In this document: in pieces, positions 27,122-36,057 of the stretch | Numbering within the stretch: position 1 is the stretch's first letter | How the letters are laid out: each line of letters starts with the position of its first letter | NCBI RefSeq assembly: GCF_003149185.1 | Contig: NZ_QGDO01000001.1 | Coordinates: 868,001 to 932,000, forward strand | DNA from: Sediminitomix flava | GTDB taxonomy: Bacteria > Bacteroidota > Bacteroidia > Cytophagales > Flammeovirgaceae | Length of the DNA stretch: 64,000 bases | Direction: 5' to 3' | Notes under the pieces: generated by a model | What the model was told of the DNA's origin: nothing | What the model saw: only the letters and a program-made list of their open reading frames with translations | Database searches by the model: none | Made by a program: the position numbers and the translations under genes

Positions 27122-27862
27122 ATGCTAAAAACTTTACTATTACTAGCTATCATGATTTTTTCATGGGCTTTACCTACTTATGCCCAAAAAAAAGAGCCTG
27201 AACTTCATATTCTTCTTCCTGAAGACCTTCAAAAAGGAGGTGATTTTGAAGGTTATGTTGTGCTAAAAGAAGAAGGTGATACTCTTCATGGTCACATTAG
27301 TATAAAGTCATTGAAGCACCATGAAATGGGGCATGGTCATAGTTTCCCGATTATTGAATCTATCAAATTTAAAGCTGAATGGGGAGAAATGACTTATGAT
27401 TCAGATGGGATTAGAAGCTTTGCCCTCAAAAGAAAGAAGCCGATTAAAGCATATGATAATCTGGATTCTTTTGACCAAGAATACATGCACTTTGACCTAA
27501 AACGATGTCTTAATCAACACCGTTCAGGATACCATGACTTATTCTTACAACGATTGTTAGATGGCGTGGTTCAAATTTATGAAATCCCTTATATGGAAGT
27601 CGTTGAAGATAATTTGAAAGATGATAAGATTGTAAAAAAGCTCCACTACCTCGTCAATAAAGAAGACTCTGACTTTTGGGATATTGGAATCAATAACTGC
27701 TATCAACTTATACCTCTTCTTTTAGGTGATTCAGACGAAACACAAGTATATCTAAATAAACACCTAAACTGGTTTGACATCTCTCACCTACCTATACTTA
27801 TTGATTATTACAATACACATCATCATAGACGAAAGTGGAAAAAAAATGTCCATAACTTTTAA
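27122..27862 (+). CDS. Secreted protein of unknown function
   Basis: I do not recognise the family. The 246-residue protein has a clear signal peptide (LKTLLLLAIMIFSWALPTYA). The mature part contains GYVVLKEEGDTLHGHISI, a pattern seen in Bacteroidetes secreted proteins where a 'GDTLxGxI' strand pair recurs, then a histidine-rich segment (KHHEMGHGHS) and a C-terminus ending NTHHHRRKWKKN. The C-terminal half is acidic and has a DFWDIGINNCYQLIPLL stretch. Histidine clusters could bind metal, but this is speculation. It follows the TonB-dependent receptor by 293 bases on the same strand; co-transcription is uncertain. Confidence 0.7.
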   Translation: MLKTLLLLAIMIFSWALPTYAQKKEPELHILLPEDLQKGGDFEGYVVLKEEGDTLHGHISIKSLKHHEMGHGHSFPIIESIKFKAEWGEMTYDSDGIRSFALKRKKPIKAYDNLDSFDQEYMHFDLKRCLNQHRSGYHDLFLQRLLDGVVQIYEIPYMEVVEDNLKDDKIVKKLHYLVNKEDSDFWDIGINNCYQLIPLLLGDSDETQVYLNKHLNWFDISHLPILIDYYNTHHHRRKWKKNVHNF

Positions 27863-27863
27863 A

Positions 27864-28083
27864 TAGTTGGACATAAGAAAATAGGTAAGACTATCCTTAG
27901 AATTTACGAAGCTAGCGAGTGCATTATCTAAGGATATATTTATGGATGAAAGAGGCGGACGCAGTTCTTCAGACTATAAAAACACACACAAAATCGAGTC
28001 TGAAGACTCTCTCCTTCATTCATGAGTTCTTAGAGCAACTCTAAGAACAGTATTTTTTAACCTAAAAATATTTACTCTAGTAT
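27864..28083 (-). repeat. Dispersed multi-hairpin repeat, copy 1
   Basis: This copy is related to that at 57469-57665 in the opposite orientation. In plus-strand order it has TATCCTTAGA (27892-27901) paired with TCTAAGGATA (27927-27936); AGTTCTTCAGACT (27963-27975) paired with AGTCTGAAGACT (27997-28008), with one bulged base; and GTTCTTAGAG (28026-28035) paired with CTCTAAGAAC (28039-28048). The ends TAGTTGGAC and ACTCTAGTAT correspond to the ends of copy 2. No coding capacity is seen. Confidence 0.75.
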
Positions 28084-28109
28084 TTATACTTTGTTCGTTT
28101 TCTAAAAAG

Positions 28110-28140
28110 AAATACCTTCTCGAAAATCGAGAAGGCATTT
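28110..28140 (-). terminator. Terminator of the SpoIIE phosphatase gene
   Basis: AAATACCTTCTCGA (28110-28123) and TCGAGAAGGCATTT (28127-28140) form a 14-bp stem with one mismatch. On the minus strand it is followed by CTTTTTAG. It lies 73 bases after the stop. Confidence 0.7.
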
Positions 28141-28212
28141 ACACTTTACACTTTTCCCTTACGAGAGTTTAACATCCCTAATTTTTTGGCTAGTAAAAAT
28201 TAGTTCTTAAAA

Positions 28213-29895
28213 TTATAATTCAATCCCAACTATCAACACGTCATCTGTCTGTGGAACATTCCCTTTCCAGTCATCAAATGACTTTCGTAGTACCTTCTTC
28301 TGTTCATCCATATTAACTCCACCTAAAGATTCTATCAGCGAAATCAGATTACTTTGTTGGAACTTCATATTGTCTTTTTCACCAAATTGATCTTGATAAC
28401 CATCACTACACAAATAGAACTGTTCTCCAGTTTTATAATTGGTCGTTACACTTGGATAAATCTTTTCGTACTGTTTAGAGGTATATCCGATGGTCACTCT
28501 TGCTCCTTTAAATATTTCAAATTCTCCATTTGACCTTCTGATAAACATTGGCCTTTTTGCTCCTCCAAAGGTTATTTCTTTTTTAGCTTCATCAATTCTA
28601 ACAATGGCGATATCCATTCCATCATATACTTTTTCAGCTCTTTTAGAATTCAAAAACTGATACAGTCTAGCATCTAATTCTTCTAATATTTTGGAAGGCT
28701 CAACGATCTTATTCTCGATAATGATATTGTTCAATAATATATTCCCGATCATCGTCATAAATGCCGCTGGAACACCATGACCAGTACAATCGGCAGCCAC
28801 TAGCAACTTGAAATCATCATTTTTATGAAACCAATAGAAATCTCCTGAAATCAAATCTTTTGGCTTGCTCATGATAAAGCCATCTGTGAAATGAGCTAAG
28901 ATTGACTTTCTACTTCCTAGCATAGCATTCTGAAGCCTACGAGCATAATTTATACTATCTGTTACTTTTTTATAGACTTTAGATAATTGCAGGTTTTGAT
29001 CAAAAATTCGATCATTCTGAGCCTGCAACTCTTGGCTTTGTTGTAATATTTCTTCTTTCTGCTCTTGAATTTCTTTTGTTCTTTCTTCAATCTTCACCTC
29101 CAATTCTTGATTTATACTCATTTGAAGGTTGTGGTTTTCTTGAAGTTGAGCGATTAATTCTTCTTGGGCGTGTTTTTTTAACTCATTAGATATTTTTAGG
29201 TCTTGATGAGCGACCTCCAATTCATGATTCTTCTCGGTAAGCTTCGACAGGTAGCGAGTCATCGCAATAACTGCTGGTCTAAAAATCAATAAAGCTTCTA
29301 AAAGGATGGTGGTGAGGGTAATGATCAGAATAACAATCTCAATCTTTTTTACAGTCTGAATACGAGAAGTAGATTCAAAATCATATTGGAATGTAATTGA
29401 GTTCATTCCTTTCAAAAAGTCTCCTTCATTCATTAAGATTTGGGCTACTAATTTATGTTTGTCAGTATCCAAATCTGATTTTATGAGTGAAAATGCTGCT
29501 TCCTCTATCAACTCATAGTTATATTTGATTCCATCAAACATTGTAGTTACATCTGTACTATTCTCCCCTCCTAAACCCATCCCCTCTTTTCTCTCAATCA
29601 AGCCATAATGTGAACTACTCCACAACTCAATCACTTGCTCAAATTCTTTTTTGAGGTCAAAATATCTTTCATATTCAGATTCCTTCTCTAATTGTAATGC
29701 AAGCTTGGAGATTTTTTGGCTCAACATTCTCTGACGTCCTGAGATGTTGATGACCCTTGCATCTTTTTCTTGTTTACTAAGCACTCCACGGATGATAAGT
29801 TGGCTGGTGATACTCATGAGTGCAATTAAACTTAGCGCAATTATGTAAGAGGTGGTGAATCTCTTTTTCGGATTTTTCTGTAAAAAAGTTGCCAT
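28213..29895 (-). CDS. Membrane SpoIIE-type phosphatase with PilJ-like (NarX-like) sensor domain
   Basis: The 560-residue protein has a first helix (about 15-37), an extracytoplasmic helical domain, a second helix (about 188-208), a long coiled coil (about 215-310) and a C-terminal PP2C/SpoIIE phosphatase domain (about 335-560). The phosphatase has SGDFYWFHKND, VAADCTGHGVPAAFMTMIGN and LCSDGYQDQFGEKDN, the metal-binding aspartates of the family. The sensor has ARVINISGRQRMLSQKI right after helix 1, matching PilJ-type domains and resembling the NarX/NarQ nitrate-binding P-box. It probably dephosphorylates an anti-anti-sigma-like or other partner in response to a small ligand. The nitrate transport genes next to it make nitrate or nitrite a candidate ligand. 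Confidence 0.85.
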   Translation of the reverse strand: MATFLQKNPKKRFTTSYIIALSLIALMSITSQLIIRGVLSKQEKDARVINISGRQRMLSQKISKLALQLEKESEYERYFDLKKEFEQVIELWSSSHYGLIERKEGMGLGGENSTDVTTMFDGIKYNYELIEEAAFSLIKSDLDTDKHKLVAQILMNEGDFLKGMNSITFQYDFESTSRIQTVKKIEIVILIITLTTILLEALLIFRPAVIAMTRYLSKLTEKNHELEVAHQDLKISNELKKHAQEELIAQLQENHNLQMSINQELEVKIEERTKEIQEQKEEILQQSQELQAQNDRIFDQNLQLSKVYKKVTDSINYARRLQNAMLGSRKSILAHFTDGFIMSKPKDLISGDFYWFHKNDDFKLLVAADCTGHGVPAAFMTMIGNILLNNIIIENKIVEPSKILEELDARLYQFLNSKRAEKVYDGMDIAIVRIDEAKKEITFGGAKRPMFIRRSNGEFEIFKGARVTIGYTSKQYEKIYPSVTTNYKTGEQFYLCSDGYQDQFGEKDNMKFQQSNLISLIESLGGVNMDEQKKVLRKSFDDWKGNVPQTDDVLIVGIEL

Positions 29896-30022
29896 TAGTT
29901 GTAGGTGTTGCGATGTAAAAAGTTAGTAGACAGTTGATTTGAAGCGAAAAGCATCAGCTACATGTCTCACCATGTAGCTTCCGCCTTATCATACGCAAAA
30001 CAGCAAAGTATGCTGACTAAAA

Positions 30023-30042
30023 TAAACACTTAGTGTATTATA
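30023..30042 (+). promoter_or_regulatory. Motif with overlapping palindromes before the phosphatase gene
   Basis: TAAACACTTAGTGTATTATA includes ACACTTAGTGT, an 11-base palindrome; TAGTGT (30031-30036) also pairs with ACACTA just downstream. It resembles the narK motif at 36556-36574. Confidence 0.35.
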
Positions 30043-30064
30043 ACACTACTATGAAAAAAGTATC

Positions 30065-30895
30065 TTAATGATTCAAGAAATCCATTAGATACCCTCTATA
30101 ATCGTAATAATCTGGATGTTCTAATACCGCTTTACGGTTACGTGGACGCTCAAATGGGATTGGCAATTCATCTCCAATTTTAGCGAAAGGTCCACTTGTC
30201 ATCATGATGACTCTATCAGCTAAGAAAATTGATTCATCTACATCATGCGTAATCATTACTGCTGTGATTTTCTCTTTTTGCCATACCTCCAAAAGAACAT
30301 CTTGAAGCTCACCCCTTGTCAATGAATCCAACATTCCGAATGGTTCATCTAGCAATAAAACTTTAGGCTTAAGCGCAAAAGCTCTTGCTATTCCTACACG
30401 TTGTTGCATTCCTTGTGAAAGCTCAGTTGCTTTTTTATGGAAATCATTCCCTAGACCAACTTTGTCCAAGTAATACTTACAGATATCAACTTTTTCCTTT
30501 TTAGTGGCATGAGGAAAAACTTGTTTTACACCTATAAGAACATTCTGAAGCGCTGTCATCCAAGGGAAAAGACTTGGCGATTGGAATACAACAGCACGGT
30601 CAGGACCTGCTCCAGCAATTGGTGTTCCGTCTACCAATACTTGACCTCCACTGATTTCATTCAAACCCGCAATCATTGTGAGTAGCGTAGACTTACCACA
30701 ACCTGAATGACCAATAATAGAGATGAATTCTCCTTGCTTGATCGACAGCTGAAGATCAGACAATACCGTATAATCTCCTTTAGGTGTCGGGTATATTTTA
30801 GTAATATCTTTACAGACTAGCATATCTGGTCTATCATCTTTTAAGATAGATGCCCATGCTTTTTTCTGGATATTTTCTTTTTCTAATAATTCCAT
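30065..30895 (-). CDS. Nitrate-type ABC transporter ATPase (NrtD-like)
   Basis: The 276-residue ATPase energises import through the neighbouring permease. It has Walker A GHSGCGKST, the signature LSQGMQQRVGIARAF, Walker B VLLLDEPFGMLD and the switch histidine in MITHDVDES. The signature reads LSQG instead of LSGG, a tolerated change. It belongs to the nitrate/sulfonate/bicarbonate group, as shown by GGQVLVDGTPIAGAGPDRAVVFQSPSLFPW. It is the last gene of the nrt cluster, 12 bases after the other ATPase. The two ATPases presumably form a heterodimer, as NrtC and NrtD do. It lacks any extra C-terminal domain. Confidence 0.85.
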   Translation of the reverse strand: MELLEKENIQKKAWASILKDDRPDMLVCKDITKIYPTPKGDYTVLSDLQLSIKQGEFISIIGHSGCGKSTLLTMIAGLNEISGGQVLVDGTPIAGAGPDRAVVFQSPSLFPWMTALQNVLIGVKQVFPHATKKEKVDICKYYLDKVGLGNDFHKKATELSQGMQQRVGIARAFALKPKVLLLDEPFGMLDSLTRGELQDVLLEVWQKEKITAVMITHDVDESIFLADRVIMMTSGPFAKIGDELPIPFERPRNRKAVLEHPDYYDYRGYLMDFLNH

Positions 30896-30907
30896 GAGTG
30901 TAGGGGG

Positions 30908-31783
30908 TTAAGCTCTTTTTTTAGATTTCATGAATCGACTGAAGAAGCCTGTTGGCATGACAGGTTTCAAGTCTGGTAGTGTATAAGTTTCACCTCCTTC
31001 AGCTTTTCGGTTTGCACCGACTTCAATTAAATACTCTAAAATCTCATTTCTGAGGTGCTTATACTCTGGATTTTTATTGATTTCCGCAATCACACGAGGT
31101 CTTGCGAAATTGACTTTAAATTCTGGGCCTAATGTCGCTCTTGGACCTGGTGTAAGAGGAATAATCCTGTCGGCCATGATAATTCCCTCATCTACATCAT
31201 TGGTAATCAGCAAACACGTTTTCTGATCTTCACCCCAAATCTTCACGATTTCTTCTTGAAGTGTGCCACGAGTCAAGGCATCCAAAGCGCTTAGCGGCTC
31301 ATCCATCAGGAGTACTTGAGGGTTCATCGCTAAGGCTCTGGCCACAGAAACACGCTGTCGCATACCACCAGATAATTCAGTAGGTTTCTTGTCGATGGCA
31401 TGAGAAAGGTGTACCATTTCTACATACTTACGAATACGCTCGTCCTTTTCTGCTTTAGATGCTTTGGGATAAACTTCATCAATTGCCAATTTCACATTCT
31501 GATAAACTGACAACCAAGGAAGTAATGAGTAATTTTGGAATACTACTCCTCGATCTGGACCAGGGCCTGTAATTGGCTTCCCATTCAGAAGTACTTCGCC
31601 TTCATCAGGAAATTCTAGCCCGTTAATTAAATTTATGAGGGTTGTTTTTCCACTGCCTGTAAAACCAACAATGGCTAAAAACTCACCTTCTTCTATAGAT
31701 AGATTTATATCTTTTAAAACTTCAACTTTGTCTTTGCCTGTTCCGAAAGATTTGCTGACGCCTTTTAATTCTAAAAATGCCAT
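30908..31783 (-). CDS. Nitrate-type ABC transporter ATPase (second, NrtC/NrtD-like)
   Basis: The 291-residue ATPase has Walker [10 protein letters not shown], signature [15 protein letters not shown] and Walker [13 protein letters not shown]. It differs from its neighbour in the switch, where asparagine replaces histidine (LITNDVDEG). This suggests that only one of the two ATP sites may be fully active, as in asymmetric ABC pairs. It lacks the substrate-binding C-terminal domain of cyanobacterial NrtC. The frame opens much further upstream (31960), but ATG at 31783 ([14 protein letters not shown]) gives a normal ATPase start and the extension is over the intergenic repeat. Confidence 0.87.
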   Translation of the reverse strand: MAFLELKGVSKSFGTGKDKVEVLKDINLSIEEGEFLAIVGFTGSGKTTLINLINGLEFPDEGEVLLNGKPITGPGPDRGVVFQNYSLLPWLSVYQNVKLAIDEVYPKASKAEKDERIRKYVEMVHLSHAIDKKPTELSGGMRQRVSVARALAMNPQVLLMDEPLSALDALTRGTLQEEIVKIWGEDQKTCLLITNDVDEGIIMADRIIPLTPGPRATLGPEFKVNFARPRVIAEINKNPEYKHLRNEILEYLIEVGANRKAEGGETYTLPDLKPVMPTGFFSRFMKSKKRA

Positions 31784-32064
31784 AATCTTAATTTTTTGAT
31801 TCAATAGGACTGTTTGAAGAGTTAACGAAGTGATCTTCAAACTCAGAGATAAAGGATTCTGTTTACTCCAAATGTCCTGCAATTTTGCACTAGACTTTTT
31901 GGAAAAGACTGTCCTTGTTCTTTCTTCTTTTGTCTTGACACAAAAGAAGCAAAACGTCAAGGCTATGATGTTTCATCTAATGCCGGTTTATTTGACTGTT
32001 AATTGCATAACTTGTTGAATTTATTTCTCAATTCAACAGTTAAACACATCAACAATTCAACACC
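31784..32064. repeat. Intercistronic region with palindromic dispersed-repeat-like sequence
   Basis: The nrtB to ATPase gap holds CTTCTTTTGT (31924-31933) and ACAAAAGAAG (31940-31949), a perfect 10-bp inverted repeat around CTTGAC, and TGTTGAATT (32013-32021) paired with AATTCAACA (32030-32038). I recall the TTTTGTCTTGACACAAAAG string as recurrent in Bacteroidetes genomes, but cannot search. It could affect expression of the two ATPase genes relative to the upstream genes. Confidence 0.5.
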
Positions 32065-33165
32065 CTAAGCTACTTCAGCCTTGTTGAAAGACATCATCTT
32101 TTGGACGGTCATCATGATACGGTCAAGTAAGAAACCGATCAATCCAATAATGAACATAGCTACGATGATTTTAGCATTTGAATCATTTGCTCCATTTTGG
32201 AATTCTTCCCAAACAAATGACCCTAGACCCGGACTTTGAGCCAAAAGTTCAATGGCAATCAATACCATCCATGCTACAGAAAGTGTAATTCTTAATCCTG
32301 TAAAAATCATTGGCAAAGAAGATGGTAAAACTACTTTGAAGATGTTTTGACCAACATTCAACTTCAATACTCTTGCTACATTCACGAAATCCTTATCAAC
32401 AGTAGAAACTCCCATACTTGTATTTACAAGTGTTGCCCACATGGCACAAAGTCCTACCGAAATAAATGAGATCATAAATGATTTATCCATGTCAGAATCT
32501 GACATAAGCGTTTTCACAATCATGAAAACTAATAGTAGCCATACTACTGGCGATACTGGCTTAAAGATTTGAATTAACCAGTTAAAAGAGGTTCTAAGTG
32601 TACTACTCAAACCGATAATAATACCTATTGGGATTGCAATTAGGGCAGCCAATAAAAATCCTGCAAATACAGTTTTAAGGCTAGTACCAATTTGGTCTAC
32701 GAAAGAAGGACGACCTGTGTAGGTGATAGGTGCTAAACCTTTTGCCTCTCTTGAAGCATTAGTTTTGGCCACTTTCTTTTCGAAAGCATCTTTCTTGTCG
32801 CTAATAATTTCATGGTCTTTCAGAAGTGATAAATAGGCTGTCCATACTTTTGCTGGGGAAGGAAGTGTATTTGGCTGACAGCTTACATCTCCTGAAGCAA
32901 TACAAGATGCCATAGCTTGGGCTGCTGCTTCACCTTGTTCTGTTCTTGCTTTTTCAATTCTTGAATTAGCTTCTTTGTTGTACAAGAAATCGGCACCTAA
33001 ATGCCATACCAACAAGAAGAATAAAATAGAAGCTAATGGAAATATCGTTGACTTTACGAAGTTGATTAAATTCTTTTTAGGCTCTTCACCATTAATCAAA
33101 CGAACAAGAGGTTCTAAGAAACCTAGTCCTGTAAATCTTAAACTGTTTATTACTTTGTCTTTCAT
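32065..33165 (-). CDS. Nitrate-type ABC transporter permease (NrtB-like)
   Basis: The 366-residue permease has an N-terminal helix (about 40-58), an unusual polar insert of about 100 residues (61-155, with cysteine-containing ASCIASGDVSCQPNTLP), then five helices from residue 163. The family loop is AWMVLIAIELLAQSPGLGSFVWEEFQ, typical of NrtB/CmpB/SsuC channels. The periplasmic-type insert starts NKEANSRIEKARTEQGEAAAQ and is larger than usual. The gene lies between the binding protein and the ATPases on the same strand, so it forms the membrane channel of the same importer. Nitrate is inferred from context. Confidence 0.85.
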   Translation of the reverse strand: MKDKVINSLRFTGLGFLEPLVRLINGEEPKKNLINFVKSTIFPLASILFFLLVWHLGADFLYNKEANSRIEKARTEQGEAAAQAMASCIASGDVSCQPNTLPSPAKVWTAYLSLLKDHEIISDKKDAFEKKVAKTNASREAKGLAPITYTGRPSFVDQIGTSLKTVFAGFLLAALIAIPIGIIIGLSSTLRTSFNWLIQIFKPVSPVVWLLLVFMIVKTLMSDSDMDKSFMISFISVGLCAMWATLVNTSMGVSTVDKDFVNVARVLKLNVGQNIFKVVLPSSLPMIFTGLRITLSVAWMVLIAIELLAQSPGLGSFVWEEFQNGANDSNAKIIVAMFIIGLIGFLLDRIMMTVQKMMSFNKAEVA

Positions 33166-33248
33166 CTTTTTCTAGTTTTTGCGTATGTAAAGAAAGATTG
33201 TTAGTTGACTTGTCAATTATTTTGTTCTGCTTGGATGAGAGAAAAAGA

Positions 33249-33275
33249 AGAGGGAGCAGAACACCCTCCCCTTTG
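33249..33275 (-). other. Weak intercistronic hairpin after nrtA-like gene
   Basis: GGGAG (33252-33256) and CTCCC (33266-33270) can pair around a nine-base loop, within an A/G-rich stretch, giving a C/T-rich tail on the minus strand. It may act as a partial terminator between the binding protein and permease genes. Confidence 0.35.
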
Positions 33276-33300
33276 TAATCAAGAGTGAATTTTAATTAGA

Positions 33301-34707
33301 TTAAAGCGCATCGTCTTTGTTACCAATCTCGAAGCTTTTCAGATAACCGATAGGATCTTTACCATCGTATTTTACACCATCAATAAAGTCTGTAGTTGGT
33401 GTTTTGTAACCATCTGTTGATGGAATTTCTGAAGCTTCTAAGTGTCCTTCTTTCACAAGCAATTCTGCTGCTTGCATCCAAATATCAGGACGGTAAATAT
33501 CTTTAATAGTACTGTGGTACCAGTCTGCTGGCTTAGTCTCAGGAATTTGTCCCCATCTTCTCATTTGAGTCAAGAACCATACACCATCAGAATAGAATGG
33601 GTAAGTAGCATGATGACGGAAGAATACGTTGAAGTCAGGCATTGAACGCTTATCTCCTTTCTCAAATTCGAAAGTTCCTGTCATTGAGTTTGCAATTACT
33701 ACTGAATCAGCACCTACATATTCTGGCATTGAAAGGATACCTACTGCTTTTGGTCTGTTACCTGGAGTATCCAACCACTTACCTGCTCTGATTAATGCTT
33801 TTGTTACAGCCGTTGCAGTGTTAGGGTATTTCTCAGTAAACTCTTTCGTCATTACAAATACTTTCTCTGGGTTATTTTTCCAAACATCATAGTTTGTAGT
33901 AACTGGCACACCAATACCTTTAAATACAGCTTGTTGGTTCCAAGGCTCACCTACACAGTAACCGTAGATTGTACCTGCTTCCAAAGTAGCTGGCATTTGA
34001 GGTGGAGGAGTTACAGAAAGAAGAACGTCTGCATCTACCTGACCCTGAATGTTATCTGCAGTATAGAAACCAGGGTTAATACCTGCTGCAGCTAACCAAT
34101 ATCTGATTTCGTAGTTGTGCGTAGAAACTGGGAATACCATACCCATTTTGAATGCTTTACCATCGTTTTTATACTCACTAATAACGGGAGCGAGAGCGTC
34201 AGCTTTGATTGGGTGAACAGGTTTACCTTCAGCATCTTTTGGCACATGAGGCTTCATTTTTGACCATACGTCATTTGAAACTGTAATACCATTACCATTC
34301 AAGTCCATTGAGAAAGGAGTTACCAATTCTGCTTGACGACCAAAACCAGCACCTGCTGCAATTGGCTGACCTGCCAACATGTGAGAACCATCCAACTGAC
34401 CATCAATTACACGGTCAAGAACGTTTTTCCAGTTTGACTGAGCTTCGATAGTTACATAAAGTCCCTCATCTTCAAAGTAACCTAACTCTTTAGCAATTGC
34501 CAAAGGAGCCATATCTGTCAACTTAATGAAACCAAAAGTCAACTGAGGCTTTTCAATTTCCAATTGAACTGTAGAACTTGAATCAAGAGAAGCTTCGCTT
34601 GTTTCCTCAGAAGAAGAAGACTTACTTCCTCCACATTGAGTCAATCCTACTAAAAGCATCGACAGGATTGAATATCTAACGATAGGATTTAAGAATAATC
34701 TTAACAT
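33301..34707 (-). CDS. NrtA/CmpA-family nitrate-binding lipoprotein
   Basis: The 468-residue solute-binding protein captures its ligand for the ABC importer. It is a lipoprotein (signal ending VGLTQC, Cys25) with a serine-rich linker, then the NrtA/CmpA fold: [66 protein letters not shown] and [18 protein letters not shown]. The family binds nitrate, nitrite or bicarbonate. The neighbours NarK and NrfHA favour nitrate or nitrite. It lies between the barrel gene and the permease gene, with a stable hairpin upstream. Confidence 0.9.
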   Translation of the reverse strand: MLRLFLNPIVRYSILSMLLVGLTQCGGSKSSSSEETSEASLDSSSTVQLEIEKPQLTFGFIKLTDMAPLAIAKELGYFEDEGLYVTIEAQSNWKNVLDRVIDGQLDGSHMLAGQPIAAGAGFGRQAELVTPFSMDLNGNGITVSNDVWSKMKPHVPKDAEGKPVHPIKADALAPVISEYKNDGKAFKMGMVFPVSTHNYEIRYWLAAAGINPGFYTADNIQGQVDADVLLSVTPPPQMPATLEAGTIYGYCVGEPWNQQAVFKGIGVPVTTNYDVWKNNPEKVFVMTKEFTEKYPNTATAVTKALIRAGKWLDTPGNRPKAVGILSMPEYVGADSVVIANSMTGTFEFEKGDKRSMPDFNVFFRHHATYPFYSDGVWFLTQMRRWGQIPETKPADWYHSTIKDIYRPDIWMQAAELLVKEGHLEASEIPSTDGYKTPTTDFIDGVKYDGKDPIGYLKSFEIGNKDDAL

Positions 34708-34736
34708 TTTAGTATGCTTTTTAAATTTTTAGATCA

Positions 34737-34762
34737 GCTTCCAAGCGATTAAACTTGGAAGC
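34737..34762 (-). other. Intercistronic hairpin between barrel and nrtA-like genes
   Basis: GCTTCCAAG (34737-34745) and CTTGGAAGC (34754-34762) form a perfect 9-bp stem with an eight-base loop. No T run follows on the minus strand, so it is more likely an mRNA-stabilising or processing hairpin than a terminator. Confidence 0.6.
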
Positions 34763-34791
34763 ATTTATGTGTTTCTGTTATTTCTTATTGA

Positions 34792-36057
34792 TTATTTAGA
34801 GGCAAAGATTTGAGGCTTGAAAGTAAGCATCACCCATGCCCAGTTTTGAGTTTGGCTGCTGTCTCCTCCTTTCAAAATCTCCATTGACTCAGTAGCGAAC
34901 AACTGAGAGTAACCAACATTTAGTGTTACGTCTTTGCTAAGTTTTCTAGCATAAACTAAGTCAAACTCAGTACCCAAGCTAGCATCAGCTACGGCTCCTT
35001 CAGTATCTGTAAATTCAGAAGCACCTAAGAATTGGTGACCGTGAACGATCAAAGCACCAGCTTTTTCACCTAACTTAAATTTCGTTTTTACATAAATATC
35101 TTGTAGACCTACATTGCCGTGAGCATTACCTACGTAGAAGTAGTCCATGAAGCCATTGTGAGCGTGGTTTGTACCGTATGCAGGAGTAAACTGAGTGATT
35201 TTAGTATCCGTTGCTTCTCTACCTGACAAGTATTGATAACCTACTGTGATTGGCGTAAGAGATGTTTTATAAGTAGCATTCAAGTCAAACATATAAGCAT
35301 CAACTTCTGAACCTTTGAACTCTCCTGTTTGGTAATATCCTTCTCCAGCAAGCTTAATTCCACCAATTTTTTTCGAGGCTACCAATCCAACAGTTTGTCT
35401 GTTACTTACGCTATCTAAAGCAGCTCCGTATGCCCAACCGTCGTTGAAAAGAAGTGCAGAAACTCCTCCTCCTTCAAAATCTTTATGTACCCACAGGTAT
35501 TGCATTGTTTTATAGTTAGCTACATCATAAGCAGTACCTACCAATTTTGCTGGCTCAGCAATTGTACCACTTTGGTTATAAGCAAAACCTGCATGGATTT
35601 TCAATTTAGACTCCGCATCTTCGTATTGGAACAATGCAGCATCGTGTCTACGACCTTGTTGCGCCCATTCCAAACCACCTAGGAATCTTTGATTATCATA
35701 TGAAATGATCTGACGACCTACTTTCAATCCAAATTTGCTAGTGAAGTTGTATTTCGCCCAAGCTTCACTGATAGCTGTCATTCCGTTGTCATCCTTAAAG
35801 ATTTGACCAGTCTCACCCCAAATACGGATGTCTTGAAGTGTAAACTTTAATTGTAGTTTGTCTTTCTTATAATCGAAATACAAACGTGATCTTTGTTCTG
35901 TAAATAAAGCAGCATCTACATCTTCTGCTGTCAATTTCTTAAATCCGTTTCTGTACTCTGTTCTTGGTCTTACTTCAGCAGTAATAGACAACTGCGCATT
36001 AGACTCTAGTGCAAAAAGTAATAGTAGCGATCCGATTAGGAAAAAAAGCTTTTTCAT
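34792..36057 (-). CDS. Alginate-export-type outer-membrane channel of the nitrate cluster
   Basis: The 421-residue protein has a signal peptide (KKLFFLIGSLLLLFALESNA) and the alginate-export family layout: LSITAEVRPRTEYRNG, EQRSRLYFDYKKDKLQLKFTLQDIRIWGE and GLKVGRQIISYDNQRFLGGLEW. It ends in a barrel-like WVMLTFKPQIFASK. It is the first gene of the strand unit carrying the nitrate ABC importer, so I infer it is an outer-membrane pore for nitrate or nitrite. The frame extends to 36114, but ATG at 36057 begins the signal peptide. A TAnnTTTG-like box (TATGTTTG, complement of 36108-36115) lies about 50 bases upstream. Confidence 0.8.
   Translation of the reverse strand: MKKLFFLIGSLLLLFALESNAQLSITAEVRPRTEYRNGFKKLTAEDVDAALFTEQRSRLYFDYKKDKLQLKFTLQDIRIWGETGQIFKDDNGMTAISEAWAKYNFTSKFGLKVGRQIISYDNQRFLGGLEWAQQGRRHDAALFQYEDAESKLKIHAGFAYNQSGTIAEPAKLVGTAYDVANYKTMQYLWVHKDFEGGGVSALLFNDGWAYGAALDSVSNRQTVGLVASKKIGGIKLAGEGYYQTGEFKGSEVDAYMFDLNATYKTSLTPITVGYQYLSGREATDTKITQFTPAYGTNHAHNGFMDYFYVGNAHGNVGLQDIYVKTKFKLGEKAGALIVHGHQFLGASEFTDTEGAVADASLGTEFDLVYARKLSKDVTLNVGYSQLFATESMEILKGGDSSQTQNWAWVMLTFKPQIFASK

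Larger units (their letters stand above)
27863..28212. other. Convergent intergenic region holding a repeat element and a terminator
   Basis: This 350-base gap lies between the convergent secreted-protein gene and the SpoIIE phosphatase gene. It holds the multi-hairpin repeat at 27864-28083 and a phosphatase-side terminator at 28110-28140. I see no small gene here. Confidence 0.6.
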
